DNA of 7,062 nt, from positions 1 through 7,062 of the forward strand of contig DBSW01000012.1 in assembly GCA_002306745.1 (NCBI GenBank), given 5' to 3'. Shown here piece after piece: positions 1-6,261 of this stretch (position 1 is its first letter; every line of letters starts with the position of its first letter). The notes under the pieces are model-generated. The model saw nothing but the letters and a program-made list of their open reading frames with translations, ran no database searches and had not been told where the DNA came from. Source of the stretch: Dehalococcoidia bacterium UBA1332 (GTDB lineage: Bacteria > Chloroflexota > Dehalococcoidia > Lucifugimonadales > Lucifugimonadaceae). The position numbers and the translations under genes are program-made.

Positions 1-765
1 CAACTGATTAGAGTTATTTGTCGCATAGTCTATTACGAGTTCAAGTTGTTCAATCTCCTTTAGCGTTGGCAAGTCTTCAGACATCTTGAGAACATATATG
101 ACTGCTAACGTGTTCAATCCATGTGAAACTGGTGCGACAATTGCTGATTTGAACTCGGATGCTGCAATCCACTTTGGCAACACGTAGTTCCCGTTCGATG
201 TCTCTGAAATCACGAGTGGTGCACCAAGAGCAGCCGAATATGCTCCCGCTAACTTGCTGTCTATTGGTTCAAATGATTCCCTTTTAAAATCGATTTGAAA
301 AGGATAATTCCACTGTGTCGGGACAAACATCCCCTGTGAATCCTTGAGAGTGAAAAACACTGCGGCCGGGTACCCTGTTGACAGCCTAGCCGCAGTGACG
401 AGTTTTTGTCCCAGACTAATATCTTTAGCATCATTGAGCCCTTTTATAGCTTCTAGCACTCTACTCGCACTGGATTCTGATGCGAGTTTTTGCTCAATTT
501 TGCGTAGTCGGAACTTTAAAGATTGGCTTTCGCGAACTTGACGGCCCCATGCAAAAAATGAAATTGCAAATCCGGACAATGCTATTGTTTTCACCAGTGT
601 AGTGCCATCTGCAAACAGAATGACCGACGATATGGCGACACTGAACAAACCGCTGATCATTAACTTTGGTCGTAGGTGCCTTGTCGAATTACTCTGCATT
701 AATGTTTTGTTTGTGACAAATTGCTGGAATTTGCTAAATAGTCGCTTTGTGAAATGTACGTACAT
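1..765 (-). CDS. Membrane-anchored GAF-domain protein, C-terminus cut by window edge
   Basis: The minus-strand frame is open from an ATG at 765-763 to base 1, giving 255 codons with no stop, so the C-terminus lies outside the window. Residues 1-35 are basic and probably cytoplasmic. Two closely spaced hydrophobic segments follow (about 36-51 and 57-73), forming a membrane hairpin, then a charged coiled-coil-like linker (about 76-112). Residues about 117-255 look like a GAF domain, with alternating beta strands (AAVFFTLKD, PLVISE, SAIVAPVSH, LAVIYVLK) and a closing helix that starts near EIEQLELVIDYA. GAF domains sense small ligands or redox state and usually sit ahead of a kinase, GGDEF or other output module. 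Here any output domain is unseen, so the signalling role is inference. An in-frame TAA precedes the start by four codons. There is no Shine-Dalgarno, but a -10-like hexamer lies just upstream. Later ATGs at 699 and 660 are possible starts but would remove the basic head. Confidence 0.75.
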   Translation of the reverse strand, partial: MYVHFTKRLFSKFQQFVTNKTLMQSNSTRHLRPKLMISGLFSVAISSVILFADGTTLVKTIALSGFAISFFAWGRQVRESQSLKFRLRKIEQKLASESSASRVLEAIKGLNDAKDISLGQKLVTAARLSTGYPAAVFFTLKDSQGMFVPTQWNYPFQIDFKRESFEPIDSKLAGAYSAALGAPLVISETSNGNYVLPKWIAASEFKSAIVAPVSHGLNTLAVIYVLKMSEDLPTLKEIEQLELVIDYATNNSNQL

Positions 766-771
766 TGTGCA

Positions 772-777
772 AGATTA
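772..777 (-). promoter_or_regulatory. Putative -10 hexamer for the GAF gene, leaderless spacing
   Basis: On the minus strand TAATCT ends six bases before the ATG at 765, and the overlapping GATAAT ends eight bases before it. With a normal -10 to start distance, transcription would begin at or next to the A of the ATG. No clear -35 box or Shine-Dalgarno is visible. Confidence 0.3.
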
Positions 778-872
778 TCCAAACCGACTACTTCGTTACC
801 TGTTTACGTTTGAACGACCTTTGATCGAAATAGAAGAAATTGTGAAGTTGTTGTCTGTCAGGCGCCCGCCAG

Positions 873-2579
873 ATGACGGTAAGAAGTACACTAAACCAGA
901 CGAAAAATATCTATATACATAATTCCTACCATTCAAAAGGCACCGGAACACTGGCTATCTTACGCCGACTGAAAAGTCTTACCGGTCGCGGCGATTCAAT
1001 CGACAGATCAAAATCTGCTCAATCCGCTTCAAAGCGAGACAAGGGCAGAGCCGCTAACCGAAACACAAACAAAGTACGTAACAAACAACTTCAAGAACCC
1101 GCTTCACTTGAAGATATATCTGGTCGTAAGTTTAACCACAGGTCTCGATCTGCTACAAATAACAATCGAAATTCTCGGGAAGAAACTGGAAGTGATGATT
1201 ATGAACGTGTGACCCCTTCTCGGCGACGGATTCGAAATGACGAACGCGATCCACGGCGGCTTCGGACTCGTGGACAGAATAGGTCGACACGATCCAACCG
1301 ACGACCCCATAAAGCGCGCCACATGAGTAATCAAGTTGGGCATAATAGTGGTCGTGTACAAGTAAGAGACGATTCGCAGGGTCGTAGTTACGACCACAGC
1401 AATTCAACACCTGAATCAAAGATTCATGAGAAACCTCGTGCGGCAGATACCGATTTATGGGGTGATATTACACTCGAGTCGAGTATCATGAAGTCATTAA
1501 AAAATATGGGTTATGATCACCCATCGGATATTCAGGAAGCTTCTATCCCTTGGCAATTAATGGGACGTGATGTTGTAGCACAAGCAGTTACCGGCTCTGG
1601 TAAAACTGCTTCTTTTGGAATACCGATGTGTAATTTGGTCGACGTTAAGTCTCGTGATGTCGAGGGCCTTGTTCTTGTACCTACTAGAGAATTGGCTCAA
1701 CAGGTTCAACGTGAGCTCTCATTGATTGGAAGGGACCGTGGCATTGGTGTTGTTGCTGTATATGGTGGAGAACCAATCGCCAAACAAATTAGGGCGTTAG
1801 ATAAAGGCATGTCAATTGTTGTTGGCACGCCAGGGCGAGTTAAAGACTTGATGAATCGACGTGTCCTCGATTTGCGTTACGTACGCAATGCTGTTCTGGA
1901 TGAGGCGGACGAAATGTTAGACATTGGGTTTGCTGATGACATGGAGTACATACTCAGACGAACTCCTAGTCAAAGGCAGACCGCACTATTCTCAGCAACG
2001 ATACCCAGTTTTATAAGAGGACTTATTCGCAAATACCTCAATGAACCCCGTTGGATCCAGTTGGTTAACGACACCAAAGGTTTGGAGACAGTCGATGAAG
2101 TTGACCAAATTTTTTATGACGTTGCGTCACAGGACAAATCTGACGGTATTGTCGAAGTTTTAGACGATATAGATGAAGATTCTCAAGTCCTGATTTTTAG
2201 AAAGATGCAGGTAGGGGTGGATCGTCTGGCTAGAGGCTTGGCAAGCGAAGGATTCGCAATTAAAGGTATACATGGTGGTATGTCACAGACCGAGCGTAAT
2301 CGTGTGATGACCGCTTTTCGCGATGGCAGATTGAAGATGCTTGTTGCTACAAATCTAGCGGCTCGTGGTCTTGATATTCCAAGTATTTCTCATGTAATAA
2401 ATTATGACATGCCTGAGAATATCGAGGAGTATGTGCATCGTATTGGTCGAACAGCGCGCATGGGTAAGCGCGGCACGGCGATTAGTTTTATCGGAGAATG
2501 GGATTTCGAACTCCATCAAAAGATCGTTGATAAAATCGGTGAAGAGAAGATGATTCAGAGAAAATTTTCGTTTTATTGA
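873..2579 (+). CDS. DEAD-box ATP-dependent RNA helicase with long basic N-terminal tail
   Basis: This is an ATP-dependent RNA unwinding enzyme of superfamily 2, acting in the cytoplasm in mRNA decay, ribosome assembly or cold adaptation. The 568 residues contain the full motif set: Q motif (GYDHPSDIQ, Gln221, with Trp196 in place of the usual upstream Phe), motif I AVTGSGKT (238-245), Ia PTRELA (270-275), Ib TPGR (319-322), II DEAD (343-346), III SAT (374-376), IV VLIF (439-442), V ATNLAARGLD (492-501) and VI HRIGRTAR (522-529). Residues about 40-190 are low-complexity and rich in Arg, Ser, Asn and Lys, probably a disordered RNA-binding tail. The protein ends soon after the second RecA domain, so the usual C-terminal extension is absent and the basic tail is N-terminal. 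ATG 873 is the only standard start before Met151 (1323). An in-frame TGA at 843-845 bounds the frame, and only a weak AGG lies ten bases upstream. The exact paralogue (RhlE, DeaD or CshA type) cannot be assigned. It ends in TGA. Confidence 0.93.
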   Translation: MTVRSTLNQTKNIYIHNSYHSKGTGTLAILRRLKSLTGRGDSIDRSKSAQSASKRDKGRAANRNTNKVRNKQLQEPASLEDISGRKFNHRSRSATNNNRNSREETGSDDYERVTPSRRRIRNDERDPRRLRTRGQNRSTRSNRRPHKARHMSNQVGHNSGRVQVRDDSQGRSYDHSNSTPESKIHEKPRAADTDLWGDITLESSIMKSLKNMGYDHPSDIQEASIPWQLMGRDVVAQAVTGSGKTASFGIPMCNLVDVKSRDVEGLVLVPTRELAQQVQRELSLIGRDRGIGVVAVYGGEPIAKQIRALDKGMSIVVGTPGRVKDLMNRRVLDLRYVRNAVLDEADEMLDIGFADDMEYILRRTPSQRQTALFSATIPSFIRGLIRKYLNEPRWIQLVNDTKGLETVDEVDQIFYDVASQDKSDGIVEVLDDIDEDSQVLIFRKMQVGVDRLARGLASEGFAIKGIHGGMSQTERNRVMTAFRDGRLKMLVATNLAARGLDIPSISHVINYDMPENIEEYVHRIGRTARMGKRGTAISFIGEWDFELHQKIVDKIGEEKMIQRKFSFY

Positions 2580-2624
2580 TGAAGGATAAAATCTACATAA
2601 TATGGATAATCCAATAAAACTAAG

Positions 2625-3539
2625 TTAGATGCCAACCTTCCCGCCCCGTATATTTGTCCCATCTCCTGTGATTAACTTTACTATTTCTTTGGAGTAGAGA
2701 ACCTCAGTGTCGTCCTGTGGTTGATAGTCCAGATATTTACGTCCGGTTTCAATTGACCAAAACCTTCGCGTGTTATCACTGCACCCATATGCTATTACGA
2801 ACGGAACGCCGTATTCATTTTCAATATTTTGGGCGTCGACCGCTTTCGTGAATAACTGCGTTATGTCCCTTGGACTAATGAATGCACCAAGGTTTCGCTT
2901 AAACTCTTCAAGACCGCCACTCGTTTGTTCTGACATTGAATTGTCTGCAGTGTAGTCTTCAATCCGAATGGGTCGGGTAAATCCTATGCGTAGCATGACC
3001 GTTTCGAGTTTTCTACCAAAAATGCCGCATGCGTATGGATAGGCGAGTAATTCATATGCGGCTTTTGCCCACCCGTAAAAATTATCGGAAATCGGTAAAT
3101 CTGTGGGACGTACCATATCCATTTCGCGATTGTGGATTAACGAGTGCTCATACCAGTCGGCGGCATGATTTGAGCTTGCAATAGCGAGTCTTCGCACACC
3201 AGCGTCGTACGCAGACCTATAAATATTGTTGGCCATCTGTATGTTTTCGTGTTCGTTGTCAAAGCGATCTATGGGCGGTTTCTCGGTGTGTGCGCCACGC
3301 GGTGTATGAGGCTTGAACGCTAAATGAATGACAGCATCAACATCTTGGAATAGGTGTGCATATTTGGAACGGTCTGGGTCTATAAAATCTGCGGTCTGTA
3401 CACCATTTACTTTATTTCCATCTCGATCAGTATCGGTTACATCAGCCAACACTAGATCAAAATGTTCTCGAAGTGCAGGCAGCATCAAGGAAGCGATATA
3501 ACCGCTAGCGCCGGTCATCAGTACTTTTCGTTTATCCAA
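2625..3539 (-). CDS. NAD(P)-dependent extended SDR, uronate dehydrogenase-like
   Basis: A 304-residue protein of the extended short-chain dehydrogenase/epimerase family, single Rossmann domain plus substrate-binding region, cytoplasmic. The dinucleotide-binding loop is GASGYIA (10-16), where the last Gly of the usual GxxGxxG is Ala. Asp33 at the end of beta-2 suggests NAD preference. The strand at VDAVIHLAF (67-75) is typical. Active-site elements are ASSNH (121-125) and YGWAK (Tyr155, Lys159). The SSNH segment followed by a tyrosine-rich stretch, YGCSDNTRRFW (251-261) and YQPQDD (272-277) near the C-terminus resemble uronate dehydrogenases, which oxidise galacturonate or glucuronate to aldarolactones. 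Other sugar or sugar-nucleotide substrates remain possible. The start is TTG at 3539-3537, chosen because it precedes beta-1 and has an AAGG Shine-Dalgarno eight bases upstream. The next Met (residue 8) would cut the Rossmann strand. It converges with the helicase, with 45 bases between their ends. Confidence 0.88.
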   Translation of the reverse strand: MDKRKVLMTGASGYIASLMLPALREHFDLVLADVTDTDRDGNKVNGVQTADFIDPDRSKYAHLFQDVDAVIHLAFKPHTPRGAHTEKPPIDRFDNEHENIQMANNIYRSAYDAGVRRLAIASSNHAADWYEHSLIHNREMDMVRPTDLPISDNFYGWAKAAYELLAYPYACGIFGRKLETVMLRIGFTRPIRIEDYTADNSMSEQTSGGLEEFKRNLGAFISPRDITQLFTKAVDAQNIENEYGVPFVIAYGCSDNTRRFWSIETGRKYLDYQPQDDTEVLYSKEIVKLITGDGTNIRGGKVGI

Positions 3540-3547
3540 TAGTTTTA

Positions 3548-3551
3548 CCTT
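3548..3551 (-). promoter_or_regulatory. Shine-Dalgarno AAGG supporting the TTG start of the SDR
   Basis: On the minus strand AAGG lies eight bases before the TTG at 3539. It is the clearest ribosome binding site in the window and decides in favour of the non-ATG start. Confidence 0.55.
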
Positions 3552-3668
3552 ATTTGTGACAGATTAAGTCCGATACATTAGGATTTGATACGTTTTAATG
3601 ATCAGGAGTTTCTCGTCGAAAAGTATTTATGTCAACGTTATTCCTATATCTATTGTGTTTATGGACTG

Positions 3669-3674
3669 TAATAT
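3669..3674 (+). promoter_or_regulatory. Putative -10 hexamer for the PHP gene, leaderless spacing
   Basis: TAATAT ends six bases before the ATG at 3681, and the bases between (CCGGGT) do not make a good Shine-Dalgarno. Transcription would start at or next to the ATG, giving a leaderless message. No convincing -35 box is seen at 16-18 bases. The hexamer could drive both the PHP gene and the selenoprotein gene behind it. Confidence 0.35.
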
Positions 3675-3680
3675 CCGGGT

Positions 3681-4613
3681 ATGACTACAAGAACATGGCT
3701 TAAAGGCAATCTGCATACGCACACCACAAACAGCGATGGTGACGAATCACCGCAGCATGTCGCTGAGTGGTATCACGAACATGGATATGATTGGCTTTGT
3801 CTCTCTGATCACAATCATTTAACTATTTTAGAGGGTACTAAGGCTGAGAGGTCTAAATGGCCTCTTTTGGTGGCTGGAGAAGAAGTAACGTCGCGTAATG
3901 CCGATGGTCCGGTTCACGTAAATGGATATGGGGTGACTAGAGTTGTTGAGGCTTCAGATTCCCCCGATATTGTGACAAGCATGCAAGAAAACATCGATCG
4001 GATTATTGCTGCCGGTGGTATGGCGTCTATTAACCATCCCAATTTTCGCTGGTCATTCGATGATTCTGAAATGTTGCAGGCACATGGTTATCAATTCATG
4101 GAAGTCTATAACGGTCATCCTTACTCTCAAAATAGGGGTGGCGGTGGAAAAGCCAGTACGGATGGTATTTGGGATAGGCTGCTCAGCCATGGACGACGTG
4201 TTTGGGGTATTGCTGTAGACGATGCTCATCATTACACCGGTGAGTTCAGTTCAACTCGTTCGAATCCTGGACGCGGATGGGTCCAAGTTAAAGCTGCTCG
4301 ACTGGCTCAACAGGATATTTATGAGGCTATGTCTGCTGGTGATTTTTATGCTTCGACGGGCGTCACTATTGGCGACATGGTCTCAAACACTAAAGAAATC
4401 AGAATAGATATCAGTCCTGAGACCTCGCCTAATGACGGTATTCAGGCAAAGTACACAACACTTTTTACAGGGCAGAATGGTCGACTGTTGTATGAATCTA
4501 CCAGTAACTCGCCTGCCTATAGACCCACACGACTGGATACTTACGTCCGCTCCACCATATATTCGTCGCTAGGAACGCAGGCCTGGACTCAACCGGTTTT
4601 CGTTTCTGATTGA
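3681..4613 (+). CDS. PHP-domain metal-dependent hydrolase (CehA/TrpH-like)
   Basis: A 310-residue protein of the polymerase and histidinol phosphatase (PHP) superfamily, whose members use two or three metal ions to cleave phosphoesters or related bonds. Visible metal-ligand motifs in order are GNLHTHT with the following NSDG (His12, His14, Asp19), LSDHNH (Asp43, His44, His46), GEEVT (Glu67, Glu68), His79, NHPN (His119) and VDDAHH (Asp180 or Asp181, His183). The order and spacing are those of stand-alone PHP hydrolases of the CehA/TrpH kind rather than DNA polymerase PHP domains. The C-terminal region (about 225-310) is beta-rich and less recognisable. No signal peptide or membrane segment is seen, so it is probably cytoplasmic. 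The substrate is unknown. It is divergent from the SDR across 141 bases and lies 35 bases upstream of the thioredoxin-NHL gene, so the two may share a transcript. It ends in TGA, which shows that TGA is an ordinary stop here. Confidence 0.9.
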   Translation: MTTRTWLKGNLHTHTTNSDGDESPQHVAEWYHEHGYDWLCLSDHNHLTILEGTKAERSKWPLLVAGEEVTSRNADGPVHVNGYGVTRVVEASDSPDIVTSMQENIDRIIAAGGMASINHPNFRWSFDDSEMLQAHGYQFMEVYNGHPYSQNRGGGGKASTDGIWDRLLSHGRRVWGIAVDDAHHYTGEFSSTRSNPGRGWVQVKAARLAQQDIYEAMSAGDFYASTGVTIGDMVSNTKEIRIDISPETSPNDGIQAKYTTLFTGQNGRLLYESTSNSPAYRPTRLDTYVRSTIYSSLGTQAWTQPVFVSD

Positions 4614-4648
4614 GCACACTTCATTTTTTGTCGTTACTGGTTTAATTG

Positions 4649-6151
4649 ATGGCACAGATTTACAGAGGAACGATTAACGCTCCGGATTTTCCGAAAAGAC
4701 TTGATTGGTTTAACACGGCACAAGCTTTGACAATGAATGACCTTCGTGGTCGTATCCTTATTCTTCATTTTTGGACTCATTGTTGAATTAATTGCATGCA
4801 TGTACTTCCGCAGTTGCGGAAGCTAGAACGCAAGTATTCCAAAGTTCTTTCGGTTATTGGTGTGCACTCGGCCAAATTTGATGCAGAAAAGTTATCTTCG
4901 AATGTGCGGGAAGCGGTGGTTAGGTACGAGATTGAACACGCTGTTGTTAACGATGCCGAATTTGCTATCTGGCAGTCTTACGGTGTGAGGGCTTGGCCGA
5001 CTCTTATGTTAATAGATCCTGAAGGGAAGGTGATTGGTAGACACGAAGGAGAATTTGAAATTGAAACGCTCGAAAAGCTTGTTGATGAGCTCATTTTTAC
5101 ACACGAATTATCAGGGACACTAAAACGCGGTGAATTCAAACTTATTAAAGAAGAAAATGAAAGTACGACACTTTCATATCCAGGCAAGATAACCGTTGAT
5201 CAAGAAAAAGAAATACTTGCGATATCTGACTCTAATCACAAGCGTGTTGTTATAACTGATTTAGACGGCAAAATCCAACTGTCTATAGGCAACGGTGAAT
5301 CTCCACTATTAGTAGATCATCGATTTGGTTTTTTTGATATTCGCGGGATTGAAGGCCCTCTTTTTGACAACCCGCAAGGTCTGATGTTTGATAAAGACAA
5401 GTTGTTTGTAGCTGACGCAGGCACTCATACTATAGTAGAAATAGATCTCAGCTTGGGAACAGCTACGACTCTTGCAGGGACGGGTGAGCAGTCACTTTAT
5501 CGTCACGAGGGCGGTGAAGCACGCAAACTCCCGCTTAGCTCTCCTTACGACCTGTCAATCAAGGACGGTATTTTATATATCGCTATGGCTGGATTCCATC
5601 AATTGTGGTCGATGGAGTTAAGTTCTGGATATATTTATCCTTATGCAGGTACTGGCTTCGAAAATATCCTTGACGATTTAAAAGAACAAGCTCTGCTTGC
5701 TCAGCCTTCCGGAATTGAAGTGAGGAACAATGCAGTTTTTTTTGTCGATAGCGAGACTAGTTCACTTAGAGTTACTACTGCACTCGATAATGGCAGAGTT
5801 GTTACTCTGATAGGCAGAGGTTTATTTGATTTTGGTGACAAAGACGGGGTTGGGCCAGAAGTTAAATTTCAGCATCCTCAAGGTCTCGCCATAAGGAACG
5901 ACCTTGTATATGTGGCCGATTCCTACAACAATAAGATCAAGTCGGTTGCTTTAGGATCACTCGAAGTTCGGACCGTCGCAGGCAGCGGAGAAGCTGGCTC
6001 ATGTGACGGTATGTCTATGAAAGCACAATTTAACGAGCCTGGGGGTCTGGCAGTCATTGATAATCGTTTATACGTCGCCGACACGAACAATCACATGATT
6101 CGGGTTATAGATCTCGATTCTGACCAAGTGAAGCAATTGGAAGTCGTATAG
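4649..6151 (+). CDS. Thioredoxin-NHL propeller protein (NHLRC2-like), probable selenoprotein with in-frame TGA
   Basis: A 500-residue cytoplasmic protein if the TGA at 4784-4786 is read as selenocysteine (Sec46). Residues 1-150 form a thioredoxin-like domain: APDFP (11-15), an LRG turn (32-34), strand ILILHFWTH, the active site C45-Sec46-I-N-C49-M-H, the NHLRC2-type HVLP and GVHSAKFD segments, and a cis-Pro at AWPT (Pro117). Residues about 176-491 hold six NHL-type blades, with repeated P-x-G-L and LYVADTNNH-like signatures (for example near 239-270, 407-437 and 461-491), giving a six-bladed beta-propeller. The family normally has C-C-I-N-C, so the TGA replaces the first cysteine of the redox CxxC. 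The frame is open from a TAA at 4643-4645. TTG 4646 is an alternative to ATG 4649. An annotation starting at ATG 4796 would lose the active site. No strong Shine-Dalgarno is visible. Alternatives are a pseudogene or a base error at one codon. It ends in TAG. Confidence 0.85.
4784..4786 (+). other. In-frame TGA at the redox-active cysteine position, probable selenocysteine codon
   Basis: The codon follows TGT (Cys45) and precedes ATT-AAT-TGC (I-N-C). In the NHLRC2 family this position is the first cysteine of CxxC. Protein homology runs on both sides in the same frame with no other stop or frameshift, which argues for recoding rather than decay. Confidence 0.75.
4805..4822 (+). promoter_or_regulatory. 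Putative bacterial SECIS hairpin
   Basis: CTTCCGC (4805-4811) pairs perfectly with GCGGAAG (4816-4822), leaving an AGTT loop (4812-4815). The loop begins 25 bases after the TGA and has G as its second base. Known bacterial SECIS elements have a small apical loop with a G in the first two positions, placed roughly 16-37 bases after the UGA, where SelB binds. A possible lower stem is TTGC (4792-4795) with GCAA (4830-4833). The hairpin lies inside the coding sequence for LPQLRKL, a conserved part of the family, so its formation is constrained by protein as well as RNA. Confidence 0.7.
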
Positions 6152-6249
6152 AGCCATTGAGTTGCTGGATCTTTATTGATACATGTTCCATATATATTTT
6201 AGCGGAATCACTACGTCGATATATGGTAAATCCAAGTTTATAGAGAAAG

Positions 6250-6255
6250 TATACA
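6250..6255 (+). promoter_or_regulatory. Putative -10 hexamer for the DUF255 gene, leaderless spacing
   Basis: TATACA ends six bases before the ATG at 6262, the same geometry as upstream of the PHP and GAF genes. Its last base departs from the consensus T and no -35 box is evident. A poor GAGA at 6243-6246 is too far away to be a good ribosome binding site. The rest of the 110-base gap from 6152 is AT-rich and shows no terminator hairpin. Confidence 0.28.
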
Positions 6256-6261
6256 AGCATC

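Noticed and set aside
602..922. Plus-strand open frame of 106 codons
   Set aside because: It is antisense to the GAF/membrane gene and overlaps the helicase start in another frame. Its product has no recognisable domain.
1104..1419. Two minus-strand open frames opposite the helicase N-terminal tail
   Set aside because: They lie wholly opposite the Arg/Ser-rich coding tail, where codon bias keeps antisense frames open. They have no domain or ribosome site of their own.
2603..2613. Palindrome TGGATAATCCA between the convergent genes, as a terminator
   Set aside because: The arms are five bases with a one-base centre, too tight for a hairpin, and no U-tract follows.
4006..4407. Two short plus-strand frames inside the PHP gene
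   Set aside because: They overlap a gene with an intact metal-binding motif set in a different frame and look like shadows.
4621..4630. T-run after the PHP gene, as a rho-independent terminator
   Set aside because: No GC-rich hairpin precedes the run of T residues.
4649..4786. A 45-codon truncated protein ending at the TGA, that is, a pseudogene split
   Set aside because: The rest of the 500-codon frame is intact, the stop is exactly at the redox cysteine, and a SECIS-like hairpin follows. Decay is less likely, though a base error is not excluded.
4784..4786. Global TGA reassignment to tryptophan or glycine
   Set aside because: The helicase (2577-2579) and PHP (4611-4613) genes end in TGA at natural C-termini. 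Tryptophan is encoded by TGG throughout, and the family expects Cys here.
4793..4800. Palindrome TGCATGCA just after the TGA
   Set aside because: It is explained by the Cys-Met-His codons and has no loop. The SECIS-like hairpin is the separate structure at 4805-4822.
4796..6151. A stand-alone NHL protein starting at ATG 4796
   Set aside because: Thioredoxin-domain homology continues in frame upstream to 4649. Starting at 4796 would begin one residue after the active-site Cys49 and leave an orphan 45-codon fragment.
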